Shown here: positions 1-7,733 of the stretch, one piece after another
Layout: each line of letters begins with the position of its first letter
Numbering within the stretch: position 1 is the stretch's first letter
Assembly (NCBI GenBank): GCA_002317385.1
Contig: DCJH01000068.1
Span: 2,553 to 22,797, forward strand
From: Prevotella sp. UBA1705
GTDB taxonomy: Bacteria; Bacteroidota; Bacteroidia; Bacteroidales; Bacteroidaceae
DNA: 20,245 bases
Direction of reading: 5' to 3'
Program-made: the position numbers and the translations under genes
The notes under the pieces: generated by a model
Database searches by the model: none
Seen by the model: only the letters and a program-made list of their open reading frames with translations
Told to the model about the DNA's origin: nothing

Positions 1-534
1 GTGGCAGAACATCTCGATGCGCACGGGCCGACCCATGGGGCCGGTGATGTGCTGCCGCTCTATCTCCTGATGGATATGCGACACCTGATCCATGTTGAGT
101 TCGCGGGCCAACACGCTCACGTCGGCAAACTGAGAGTAGAACTTCAGCGCCTCAACGTTGGAGATGTTGAGCTGGGTAGACAGGTGAACCTCTACGCCCA
201 CCTCCCGGCAATAGGCCATCACGGCCACGTCGGAAGCGATGATAGCCGACACTCCAGCCGCCTTAGCAGCGTCTACAATCTGCCTCATGGCATCGAGATC
301 GTCGTCGTAGATAATGGTGTTCACGGTGAGATAGCTCTTGATGCCGTGCTTATCGCAGGTCTCTGCAATCTCGTGCAAGTCGTTAATGTCAAAGTGGTTG
401 GCGCTGTGTGAGCGCATATTGAGCTGCCCGATACCGAAGTAAATGGCATCTGTCTTGGCCTGGATGGCTGCAGCCAGCGATTCTCTTGACCCCACCGGGG
501 CCATGATTTCGAAATCCTTCAAACTTAAATTCAT
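1..534 (-). CDS. U32 peptidase-family protein, N-terminal part (truncated by window edge)
   Basis: The 178 visible codons start at the ATG at 534-532 and run off the window at base 1. The translation opens MNLSLKDFEIMAPVGSRES and carries the N-terminal features of the U32 family: an xAPVG start, then a DAIYFG segment, a SANHF segment and a YLTVNT segment. It ends at IEMFCH, just where the family signature (E-x-F-x-H-G-A-x-C) should continue. In E. coli, U32 members of this type (TrhP/YegQ and RlhA/YdcP) act in tRNA or 23S rRNA hydroxylation rather than proteolysis. Which of these this protein matches cannot be decided without the C-terminal part. A TAACTTTG box lies only 4 nt upstream of the ATG, so the mRNA is probably leaderless or nearly so. 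The gene is divergent from the C1 peptidase at 699. Confidence 0.88.
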   Translation of the reverse strand, partial: MNLSLKDFEIMAPVGSRESLAAAIQAKTDAIYFGIGQLNMRSHSANHFDINDLHEIAETCDKHGIKSYLTVNTIIYDDDLDAMRQIVDAAKAAGVSAIIASDVAVMAYCREVGVEVHLSTQLNISNVEALKFYSQFADVSVLARELNMDQVSHIHQEIERQHITGPMGRPVRIEMFCH

Positions 535-538
535 GCCG

Positions 539-693
539 CAAAGTTACGAAAAAGTAAAAGAGTAAAACGGTAATGTAAAGGTAAAAAAGTAAAAAGGTAA
601 AAAAGTAAAACCCTAAAATACTTAAAATAACCATCTTTGGCGTAGTCTTTTTACTCTTTTACCATTTTACTTTTTTACTTTTTCGTAACTTTG
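539..693. promoter_or_regulatory. Divergent promoter region built of octamer repeats in a long inverted repeat
   Basis: Two TAACTTTG boxes face outward, at 539-546 on the minus strand and 686-693 on the plus strand. They are the tips of an inverted repeat: 539-559 pairs perfectly with 673-693, and with two mismatches the arms extend to 539-573 and 659-693. Both arms are an 8-nt array. GTAA begins at 554, 562 and 570 on the left, and TTAC ends at 654, 662, 670 and 678 on the right. A further octamer run, GTAAAANN, covers 581-612 and decays to about 628. No TTTG -33 box is seen at the usual distance for either direction. The boxes match the Bacteroidota -7 consensus. Co-regulation of the two flanking genes is inferred. 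Confidence 0.7.
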
Positions 694-698
694 TTGGC

Positions 699-1745
699 AT
701 GAAGAAGAAGGTAGTTTTTCCATTGTTTCTGGGGCTTGTGCTGTTCTGCGCGTGCAGCCGTCCCACCGCCCAACTCGCGAAAAAGGGCGGCAGCGACTTC
801 ATCACCGACGCCTGGGTGAAGACCACTCCGGTGAAAAACCAGGGGCAGAGTCCGCTTTGCTGGGTCTACGGCATGCTCGCCACCATTGAGTCGGAGCACC
901 TCATGATGGGCGATTCGGTGAATCTTTCCACCGACTACACGGCCCGACAGCTGCTCCAAGACAAGGCCCACGACTACTTCTTCTCCCGTCGCGACCAGCC
1001 CATCTCCCTGCGCGGCATGGGCGCCACGATGCTCCGGCTGATGGCGAAATATGGCACAGAGCCGTTTGATACCTACTACAACCGCGAGCCCGTGAACCTC
1101 AATGTGCTCTGTCGGAAGGCGGAACAGATGGCACGCGCCTCCGCTTCGCTCCGCCAGTTTGATGCCCACCTGCAAGATTTGCTGGATAAGGAGATAGGCT
1201 TCATGCCCCGCATCGTGTTCATGCTCGGCATGGAATACACCCCGTTGCAGTTTGGTCACAGTGTCTGCATGCCCGATGAGTACCTCTCACTCACCAGTTT
1301 TTCGCATCATCCCTTCGGTCAACGGTTCGTCTTAGAGTCGCCCGACAACGTGCTGCGAGATAGCTTTCTCAATGTCCCCATCGACTCTTTGATGCACCAT
1401 GTGGTAGCAGCCCTGCGCCATGGGCATCCAGTTTGTTGGGAGGGCGACATCAGTGAGCCGGGCTTCGATTTCCTTAAGGGCACGGCGGTGCTGCAGCCCG
1501 AGCATGCCAAAATAGACCAATCTGCCCGACAGCGCAGCTTCGAGACTCAGCGAACCACCGACGACCACGTGATGGAACTGTGTGGATTGGCCCACGACCG
1601 CCACGGCAACCGATTCTTCATCGCTAAGAATTCATGGGGCACCGGCAACCCTTATGGCGGCTATATGTACCTGAGCTACAACTATGTGAAGCTCAAAACG
1701 CTGGCTTTCTTCATGAGTCGGAAGGCATATGGGATAGCAAATTAG
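699..1745 (+). CDS. C1 (papain-fold) cysteine peptidase, predicted surface or periplasmic lipoprotein
   Basis: A 348-residue protein with a lipoprotein signal: a KKK start, a hydrophobic core, then FCAC with Cys19 as the likely acylated residue. The papain-type catalytic set is visible: Gln48 in KNQGQSPLCW (oxyanion hole), nucleophile Cys54, His290 in DDHVMELCG, and Asn311 in AKNSWG, followed by GYMYLSYNY. The layout resembles the bleomycin hydrolase/aminopeptidase C branch (C1B) but is shorter and exported. The substrate is unknown; a role in peptide breakdown outside the cytoplasm is inferred. TAACTTTG ends 5 nt before the ATG, which supports this start and suggests a leaderless transcript. 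The stop codon is followed at once by a heptamer array (1747-1774). No terminator with a clear T-run was found after it. Confidence 0.88.
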   Translation: MKKKVVFPLFLGLVLFCACSRPTAQLAKKGGSDFITDAWVKTTPVKNQGQSPLCWVYGMLATIESEHLMMGDSVNLSTDYTARQLLQDKAHDYFFSRRDQPISLRGMGATMLRLMAKYGTEPFDTYYNREPVNLNVLCRKAEQMARASASLRQFDAHLQDLLDKEIGFMPRIVFMLGMEYTPLQFGHSVCMPDEYLSLTSFSHHPFGQRFVLESPDNVLRDSFLNVPIDSLMHHVVAALRHGHPVCWEGDISEPGFDFLKGTAVLQPEHAKIDQSARQRSFETQRTTDDHVMELCGLAHDRHGNRFFIAKNSWGTGNPYGGYMYLSYNYVKLKTLAFFMSRKAYGIAN

Positions 1746-1746
1746 A

Positions 1747-1774
1747 AATTATTAATGATCAATTATCAATGAGA
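1747..1774. repeat. Heptanucleotide tandem array (AATTATC-like, four units)
   Basis: Directly after the C1 peptidase stop codon, four 7-nt units follow one another: AATTATT, AATGATC, AATTATC, AATGAGA. The array is imperfect but the phase of seven is kept. It is one of three arrays of this unit length in the window. The rest of the 1746-1912 gap holds a short palindrome at 1783-1797 (GGAGACA, C, TGTTTCC, one mismatch) and the trpS promoter box. Confidence 0.6.
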
Positions 1775-1866
1775 AAGGGGCTGGAGACACTGTTTCCAAG
1801 GCTCTGAATCGGCCGGAAAGATGCGTTTTTTCCAGCCAAGTCCGCCATCGTTTGGATAATTAGTGC

Positions 1867-1874
1867 TACCTTTG
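1867..1874 (+). promoter_or_regulatory. Probable -7 box of the trpS promoter
   Basis: TACCTTTG fits the Bacteroidota TAnnTTTG consensus and stands 38 nt before the trpS ATG, leaving an AT-rich leader of roughly 30 nt. A TTTG at 1851-1854 is too close (12 nt) to be a standard -33 box. I see no T-box-like leader. Confidence 0.5.
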
Positions 1875-1912
1875 CACCATCAATCGAATATAAAAAATAA
1901 CAAAAACAAGAT

Positions 1913-3001
1913 ATGGGAAAGATTATTTTGACCGGTGACCGCCCCACCGGCAAGCTCCATCTGGGACACTATGTGGGCAGTCTGCGCCGCCGAGTGCAGC
2001 TCCAAAACGAGGGCGACTACGACCGAATGTTCGTATTTATGGCCGATGTGCAGGCCCTGACCGATAACGCCGACAACCCCGAGAAGATTCGACAGAACAT
2101 TGTGGAGGTGGCGCTCGACTACCTCTCGGCAGGTCTTGACCCCGAGAAATGCACGCTCTATATCCAGAGTTGCATCCCCGAGCTGGCCGAACTCACCACT
2201 TATCTGATGAACATTGTGAGCGTGAGCCGAGTGCAGCGCAACCCCACGGTGAAGACTGAGATAAAGATGCGCAACTTCGAGACCAACATTCCGTTGGGCT
2301 TCTTCTGCTATCCCGTGTCGCAGGCGGCCGACATTGCCGCCTTCAAGGCGACCACCGTGCCCGCCGGCGAAGACCAGGAGCCGATGATAGAGCTTACCCG
2401 CGAGCTGGTCGGAAGGTTCAACCAGATGTATGCTCCGGTGCTCGTGGAGCCTACCATCATGCTGCCCGAGAACGCCACCGCACGCCGATTGCCCGGCACC
2501 GACGGCAAGGAGAAGATGTCGAAAAGCCTCGGCAACTGCATTTACTTATCCGACGACGCCGACACCGTGTGGACTAAGGTGAAGGGTATGTACACAGATC
2601 CCACGCATCTCAATGTTTCCGACCCCGGCCATGTGGAGGGAAACGCCGTGTTTACCTATCTCGACGCTTTCTCGACCGACCAGGATTTTGCTGATTTCTG
2701 GCCCGAGTTTGCCAATCTCGACGAGCTGAAGGCTGCCTATACAGCCGGTGGAATTGGTGACATGAAGTGCAAAAAGCTGCTCAACAGCGTCATCAACCGC
2801 ATGCTCGACCCTATCCGCGCCCGTCGCCATGAGTACGAGCAGGACATTCCCGAGATATTCAACATCCTGAAGAAGGGTTCCGATGCCGCCCGCGAGACAG
2901 CCGCCCAGACCATGGACGACGTGCGCCGCGCCATGCGCATCGACTATTTCGACGATGCCGCCCTTATCCAGGAGCAGGCCGCGAAATACAAGAAAGACTA
3001 A
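1913..3001 (+). CDS. trpS: Tryptophan--tRNA ligase
   Basis: This 362-residue class Ic aminoacyl-tRNA synthetase charges tRNA-Trp with tryptophan in the cytoplasm using ATP. The start GDRPTGKLHLGHYVGSL contains the HIGH-type motif (HLGH, residues 16-19), and KMSKS lies at residues 201-205 within DGKEKMSKSLGN. Both nucleotide-binding motifs are intact. The length is within the usual range for bacterial TrpRS. The ATG at 1913 gives the expected short N-terminus before the HLGH motif. The gene appears to be a single transcription unit: it has its own -7 box upstream, and a strong hairpin follows 15 nt after the stop. Confidence 0.97.
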   Translation: MGKIILTGDRPTGKLHLGHYVGSLRRRVQLQNEGDYDRMFVFMADVQALTDNADNPEKIRQNIVEVALDYLSAGLDPEKCTLYIQSCIPELAELTTYLMNIVSVSRVQRNPTVKTEIKMRNFETNIPLGFFCYPVSQAADIAAFKATTVPAGEDQEPMIELTRELVGRFNQMYAPVLVEPTIMLPENATARRLPGTDGKEKMSKSLGNCIYLSDDADTVWTKVKGMYTDPTHLNVSDPGHVEGNAVFTYLDAFSTDQDFADFWPEFANLDELKAAYTAGGIGDMKCKKLLNSVINRMLDPIRARRHEYEQDIPEIFNILKKGSDAARETAAQTMDDVRRAMRIDYFDDAALIQEQAAKYKKD

Positions 3002-3016
3002 CAGGAAACGCTTCAA

Positions 3017-3059
3017 GGGAGGATGGCCGGGGCTCTAAGAGCCGGTCATCCTCCCTTTT
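3017..3059 (+). terminator. Rho-independent terminator of trpS
   Basis: The arms GGGAGGATGGCCGG (3017-3030) and CCGGTCATCCTCCC (3042-3055) pair over 14 bp with one G-T wobble. The apical part (GGCTC/GAGCC) can extend the stem, and TTTTC follows directly. Confidence 0.85.
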
Positions 3060-3110
3060 CTGATATTACATTTCCACTCCACATTCACCCCTCCAAGCCC
3101 CCATCCATCG

Positions 3111-3947
3111 ATGATGACCCGACAATTGCTTCTCAGTTTCGTGCTGTCTGTGGTGTCTATGGCACTCTCGGCCCAGTCGTTCACGTTCAAAGCCCCAGTA
3201 GACTACGACTATGACAACATGCGACAAGTGCGCGTAGACAGCACCAGCTACCAGATAGGACAGTTGCGGCAAGGCCGTTTCGTGGCTGAAAAAGGGCAGG
3301 ATGCCCTTCCGTTGGACTATGGGCAGGAGACTCGTTTCACGGCATTCCTCGTTGCTGGAGGCGACCATGCCGTGCTCACGCCTACCCATCCCGACATGCA
3401 CCAGCGCGAGACGGCGCTCTTCAGCCTCCATGGCAAGGTGCTGTTGGCGCAGAACATCATTCGCGATGAGGCCACGTCGCGCCTCGACACCACCTATATG
3501 ATGAACTTCAAGGTGCGCAGACTGATGACGCAGGAGTGCCTGCCGGCCGACTATGACGGTCCGTTTGAACTGGAAATAGATATTGCTCCCGAAGACACCA
3601 CGGCAGCCTCAACCCTCGAAATGGTCAATGTCACAGGCGATACGCTGTCTATTCGCATGGATCATAAGACCCGCACGCTCAGCCTGAAGCAGGGCGAGAC
3701 ACTCGTCGAAATGCCTTTGGATGATGTCGCAGACGAGGATTTGCCGGGCCTGTGGCACTTCGACGTGCTGGTGAGCCGCCGCTCTGCCGAGGTGTTTGTC
3801 AACGAAGGTCGGGGCGTCTTGAGCCACACCATCTCCCTGCAGCAGCCGCTGTCTACCGTGAGACTGATGTCGGAGCAAGGAAAAACCAAGTTTTCCAACA
3901 TCGCCGTCCACCGGAAACCTCAGCATCCCCTGCGCCTGAAACGCTGA
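3111..3947 (+). CDS. Secreted protein with GH32 C-terminal-like beta-sandwich, no catalytic domain
   Basis: A 278-residue protein with a cleavable signal peptide (hydrophobic residues 5-19, likely cut after Ala21 in ALSA|QS; no lipobox). Residues about 150-272 read like the C-terminal beta-sandwich of family 32 glycoside hydrolases: FELEIDI at 152-158, then a GDTLSIRMD/TRTLSLKQ pair of strands, then LWHFDVLVSRRSAEVFVNEG, which matches the family's R-S-x-E-V-F-V-N-x-G turn. Residues 22-150 are not recognised. They are far too short for the five-bladed GH32 propeller, and no WMNDPNG-type motif is present, so it should not hydrolyse fructans by itself. It could be a sugar-binding accessory protein or a decayed enzyme; the reading frame is clean and a terminator follows. 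Its own promoter was not identified. Assignment rests on motif resemblance only. Confidence 0.5.
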   Translation: MMTRQLLLSFVLSVVSMALSAQSFTFKAPVDYDYDNMRQVRVDSTSYQIGQLRQGRFVAEKGQDALPLDYGQETRFTAFLVAGGDHAVLTPTHPDMHQRETALFSLHGKVLLAQNIIRDEATSRLDTTYMMNFKVRRLMTQECLPADYDGPFELEIDIAPEDTTAASTLEMVNVTGDTLSIRMDHKTRTLSLKQGETLVEMPLDDVADEDLPGLWHFDVLVSRRSAEVFVNEGRGVLSHTISLQQPLSTVRLMSEQGKTKFSNIAVHRKPQHPLRLKR

Positions 3948-3990
3948 AAGTAGGCCCTCACGCCTTCCCTATCCGCACCCCAAACTCCAT

Positions 3991-4028
3991 AAGCCCACCC
4001 TTTCGAGGATGGGCTTTTCTGTTTTTTT
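3991..4028 (+). terminator. Rho-independent terminator of the GH32C-like gene
   Basis: AAGCCCACCCT (3991-4001) and AGGATGGGCTT (4006-4016) pair around a TTCG tetraloop with one C-A mismatch. A T-rich run to 4028 follows. It separates this gene from the susC leader. Confidence 0.88.
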
Positions 4029-4314
4029 AGAAATACAAAAGAACCCTGAGGCAGGCCTATTCTTTCCCAATTTGCGTCTTATAAATTTGCATTTTCAAAG
4101 CAAAAACGGCTATAAATTTATATTTTTACGCCGAAATAGTGTTAAATTCTAATATTATTTCATGTTTTTGCATTATATTATCTATTTTTGCATTCTATTA
4201 AGAGAAGAGAGAATTCATATTGTAGGTTTCAGCATAACAAGGCAAATCAAACAAGCTTATCTCATCAAAAGGTATTAGAACTATTCATTTTTCATTAGAT
4301 TAAATCCATTATTT
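4029..4314 (+). promoter_or_regulatory. AT-rich upstream region and probable long leader of susC
   Basis: These 286 nt contain no convincing ORF. TTTTTGCATT occurs at 4165-4174 and again at 4185-4194, exactly 20 nt apart, and its core TTTGCATT also occurs at 4086-4093. The second copy overlaps TATTTTTG (4183-4190), which fits the TAnnTTTG -7 box. If that box is used, the susC mRNA has an untranslated leader of about 120 nt. No good -33 TTTG lies at the normal distance. The repeats spaced by two helical turns could be an activator site; this is inference. No regulator gene (HTCS, ECF sigma/anti-sigma) lies in the window. Confidence 0.45.
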
Positions 4315-7300
4315 ATGATTCAGACTATGCGTAAGGGGATTCGCATGACCGGTCTCCGCCCAGTAAGTCGACTGCTCGTCATGGCAGTTGTCCTGCTGAC
4401 AAGTCTTGCCGTCCAGGCTCAGCGGACGGTGAATGGGCAGGTGACCGATCAGAACGGAGAGCCGCTCTACGGAGTGAGCGTTGTGAAAAAGGGAACCATC
4501 GCAGGTGCGGCGACCACCGGAGCCAATGGCCGTTACTCCATCCAAGTGGACGGCGACAACACCGTCTTGGTCTTCAGGTATGTGGGCTTCGAACCCTATC
4601 AGGCCGCAGTGAAAGGGCTGTCGCAGCTCAATGTCACGATGCAGGAGCAGAGTAACCAGATTGCAGAGGTTCAGGTGGTGTCCACAGGATACCAGAAAAT
4701 CTCCCGTGAGCGTTCCACGGCTGCCTTTGGATTCGTAGACTCCACAGCCCTGAACCGCCAGATGCACCAGAACTTGTTCTCCTCGTTGGAGGGACAGGTG
4801 GCCGGCTTGCGCATGGACATCAACCCCAACACGGGCGACATGAGCCCCATACTGCGTGGTGTGGGCACGTTCTCCAGTGAGGTAGGCACTACCCCTCTCA
4901 TCGTGATCGACGACATGCCCACTACGCTTACGCTCGACCAAATCAACTCCTACAACGTGGAAAGCGTCACCGTGCTGAAGGATGCCGCCGCTGCTTCCAT
5001 CTACGGAGCACGCGCAGCCAACGGCGTTATCGTGGTGACGACCAAGCAGGCCCGCACCAACGGCGTACACGTGAACGTGAATGCCGACTGGTTTTTCACC
5101 ACGAAACCCAGTTTCGACGGGCTGAACCTCGCCTCTACGAGCGACATCATCAACTATCAGACCGACGTGTTCAATGCCGGAGTGGAGCGTCAGGGCTCGG
5201 CTGCCAACTTCCTGAGCACCTACAAGAGCAACTATTACAATCCGCTCTTTCAGCTCTATCTCGACCAGGCCAACGGCAGTCTGTCGGCCGACGAGGTGAA
5301 TGCGACGCTCAACCAATGGCGCGGCAACGACTACTATGAGCAGTTCCGCAAGTATGCCTGGCGCACGCAGATGATGCAGCGCTATAACATCAGCCTCTCG
5401 CAAAAGGCCGGCAAGAGCAACCATTTCCTCTCCTTCCAGTTTGAGGGCGACAAGAACCGGACCATCAACGACCGCACCAACACCTTCGCCCTCTACTACA
5501 AGAGCAGCTATCAGCTGAACAAATGGCTCAAGGCCACGGCCGGCATCGATGCCCGCATGAGCCACGACTATGCGCCCGAAGGCTACGACTACGACCTGCA
5601 GCAGCGCTACGAGCAGATCTACGACGCCGAGGGCAACAAATATACCTCACCCTATGCCAATGTCGATGGCTTCTCGGGCTCGGCCTTCAACGGCTCGGTG
5701 GTGAGCCGGTATGCCGGCGTTTCGCCCTACAAGAGCTTCGGATTCAATGTGATCGACGCCCTCGGCGAGGGCATCACGAAGACCAATCGGGTGAATCTCA
5801 GGCCGTTTGTGTCGCTCGAAGCCAAGTTCCTGAAGTTCTTTAAATATAACTTTTCCTACCAGTATGAGTGGAACACGGCCAAGGCCGAGCGTTTCGACGC
5901 CGCCGATTCCTATCTCATGCGCATGACCAACAATGCCATGGTAGACACCAATGGCAAGGTTCAGCTGCCCGCGGGAGGCCGATATTACCAGAGCCAGGCC
6001 ACCCGCAACAGCTATACTCTGCGCAATCAGCTGAACTTCGACAGGGCCTGGAACGTGCACAATGTGAGTGCCATCATGGGTCTGGAGCTGCGCCAGAACA
6101 AGTCGCCGAGGCTCATCGAGCAGCTCATGTACGGCTACGACCCGCAGACACTCACCTCTGCCCGCATGGACTGGAACACCCTCTACGACGGCGTGGGCAC
6201 CTCGCAGCTCAGCGGAAACACCATCCGGCTGGGTGGCCTGCCCCTCTCGCAGCAAGAGGTGATGCACCGCTACGCGAGCTTCTATGCCAATGCGAGCTAC
6301 TCCTTATTATATAGATACAGCCTCTCGGGCAGCATCCGGTGGGACGAGGCCGACCTCTTTGGTCTCGATATCAAGAACCAACGCCACCCGCTCTGGAGCC
6401 TTGGCGCCAGCTGGCTCATATCCGAGGAGAAATGGATGAAGGGCGTGAGCTGGCTCGGCTACCTCAAACTGCGCGCCACCTATGGCGTGAACGGCAATGT
6501 GGACCAGGCCTCGACCACCTATTTCGTGGTGACGCAGAAGACCCAGAGCAACCCCATACGTTCCACCTATCTCAACTATAACGACGACGACCTGCCCAAT
6601 CCGAAGCTGCGTTGGGAGAAGACTGCCACCCTGAACCTGGGCTTGGATTTCCGCCTTTTCAACAACATCGTGAACGGAAGCCTCGAATATTACAACCGCC
6701 ATGCGTCCGACCTGCTCGTGCGCCGCTACATGGACCCAACGCTCGGCGCATCGAGTCGCGTGGTGAACAATGGCGAGATGCGCAACCGCGGCGTAGAGCT
6801 CTCGCTCAATGCCAATGTCGTTCGCAAGCGCGACTGGTCGGTTGGGCTGAGCTTCACCTATGCCCACAACAGCAACAAGATGCTCAAGGTGGACCACAGC
6901 GCATCCGACTATGCGGCCCTCTTCGTCGCCAGTCCGCAGAACTACTTCATTGAAGGCACGGCCTACAACACCCTCTGGGCCTATCACATCGACCGCATCG
7001 AGAACGGATACCCCGTGGCTCAGGATGCCGCAGGCAACGATCTCGTGACGTTCAACGAGGATGGGACGGTGAAAGACATGACCCTCAACACCACCCTCAA
7101 GGGCACCGACGACCTGGTGAACATGGGTTCGCTCACGCCGAAATATAACGGTTCGTTTGGCGTGAACGCCCGATGGAAAGACCTGGAGCTCAACATGCTG
7201 TGGGTATATAGCGGTGGCAACAAGCTGCGCTATGCCGTGGTAGACCTCGCCGACGAGGCCGGAAGCCAGACCTTGGCCGATATCGCCAACCGCTGGACAC

Positions 7301-7635
7301 CCGGGTCGGCCGGCGTGAGGATGTTTATCGACATGCCCGACGCCGTGAAAACCTATGCCTCGACCTTCAACGACTGGTATCAATACGGCGACATCAATGT
7401 GAAGAGTGCCGACTATGTGAAGCTGCGCTCCATCTCGCTGGCCTACAATCTGCCTGCCCACTGGCTGCGTGCGCTCCACATTGGTCCCACCAAACTGTCG
7501 TGCCAAGCCAACAATCTGCTCACCTGGGCCAAGGCCGGAAACCATATCGACCCCGAGAGCTACGGCCTGAACAGTGGCACGCGCGGCATGTCGATGCCCA
7601 AGACCTTTGCCATCGGCCTCTCCACCAGCTTCTAA
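4315..7635 (+). CDS. SusC/RagA family TonB-dependent outer-membrane transporter
   Basis: A 1106-residue SusC-type protein. It has a signal peptide ending VQA|Q (about residue 35), a CarboxypepD-regulatory-like domain (about 38-110, TVNGQVTDQNGEPLYGVSV), a short TonB-box region (about 115-125), a plug domain (about 130-245, with the typical VESVTVLKDAAAASIYGARA and NGVIVVTT), and then a long beta-barrel ending in Phe (IGLSTSF). There is no N-terminal STN domain, so no FecR/ECF coupling is expected. With SusD it forms an importer of glycans or peptides powered by TonB. Start is uncertain: ATG codons lie at 4315, 4327 and 4345, and the last is preceded by AAGGGG six nt upstream; all keep the signal peptide. 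No degradative enzyme follows the pair, so the substrate cannot be read from context. Confidence 0.95.
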   Translation: MIQTMRKGIRMTGLRPVSRLLVMAVVLLTSLAVQAQRTVNGQVTDQNGEPLYGVSVVKKGTIAGAATTGANGRYSIQVDGDNTVLVFRYVGFEPYQAAVKGLSQLNVTMQEQSNQIAEVQVVSTGYQKISRERSTAAFGFVDSTALNRQMHQNLFSSLEGQVAGLRMDINPNTGDMSPILRGVGTFSSEVGTTPLIVIDDMPTTLTLDQINSYNVESVTVLKDAAAASIYGARAANGVIVVTTKQARTNGVHVNVNADWFFTTKPSFDGLNLASTSDIINYQTDVFNAGVERQGSAANFLSTYKSNYYNPLFQLYLDQANGSLSADEVNATLNQWRGNDYYEQFRKYAWRTQMMQRYNISLSQKAGKSNHFLSFQFEGDKNRTINDRTNTFALYYKSSYQLNKWLKATAGIDARMSHDYAPEGYDYDLQQRYEQIYDAEGNKYTSPYANVDGFSGSAFNGSVVSRYAGVSPYKSFGFNVIDALGEGITKTNRVNLRPFVSLEAKFLKFFKYNFSYQYEWNTAKAERFDAADSYLMRMTNNAMVDTNGKVQLPAGGRYYQSQATRNSYTLRNQLNFDRAWNVHNVSAIMGLELRQNKSPRLIEQLMYGYDPQTLTSARMDWNTLYDGVGTSQLSGNTIRLGGLPLSQQEVMHRYASFYANASYSLLYRYSLSGSIRWDEADLFGLDIKNQRHPLWSLGASWLISEEKWMKGVSWLGYLKLRATYGVNGNVDQASTTYFVVTQKTQSNPIRSTYLNYNDDDLPNPKLRWEKTATLNLGLDFRLFNNIVNGSLEYYNRHASDLLVRRYMDPTLGASSRVVNNGEMRNRGVELSLNANVVRKRDWSVGLSFTYAHNSNKMLKVDHSASDYAALFVASPQNYFIEGTAYNTLWAYHIDRIENGYPVAQDAAGNDLVTFNEDGTVKDMTLNTTLKGTDDLVNMGSLTPKYNGSFGVNARWKDLELNMLWVYSGGNKLRYAVVDLADEAGSQTLADIANRWTPGSAGVRMFIDMPDAVKTYASTFNDWYQYGDINVKSADYVKLRSISLAYNLPAHWLRALHIGPTKLSCQANNLLTWAKAGNHIDPESYGLNSGTRGMSMPKTFAIGLSTSF

Positions 7636-7688
7636 CAGACGAACAGCGTAATAGTTAAGGACAATTGAACACCGGGAGACCGGGCTGC

Positions 7689-7711
7689 GGGCCATGCCCC
7701 ACGCCCCACGC
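7689..7711. repeat. GC-rich heptamer array (GCCCCAY) in the susC-susD gap
   Basis: GCCCCAC occurs twice in tandem (7696-7709), preceded by the related GGGCCAT (7689-7695) and followed by GC. It lies in an unusually long (98 nt) and GC-rich gap between susC and susD, where an AT-rich, shorter spacer would be expected. Flanking GGGC segments could pair with it into an imperfect hairpin. Confidence 0.45.
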
Positions 7712-7733
7712 TTCCGACAAAAACAGAAACAGA

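Noticed and set aside
1783..1797. Operator-like palindrome GGAGACA-C-TGTTTCC upstream of trpS
   Set aside because: A single short imperfect palindrome about 70 nt from the promoter box, with no second copy in the window; it could be chance.
1819..1845. Hairpin around GGCCGGAAA/TTTTCCAGCC as a terminator of the C1 peptidase gene
   Set aside because: The stem is broken by a mismatch and the T-run lies in the loop and arm rather than after the stem.
4309..5565. 418-residue open frame antisense to susC (also 6307-7695, 462 residues)
   Set aside because: It mirrors the codon bias of susC, has no recognisable domain, and the plus-strand frame is an unmistakable SusC.
7665..7733. Upstream extension of susD
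   Set aside because: It would add 23 residues coded by a GC-rich repeat in front of a complete lipoprotein signal peptide that begins at 7734.
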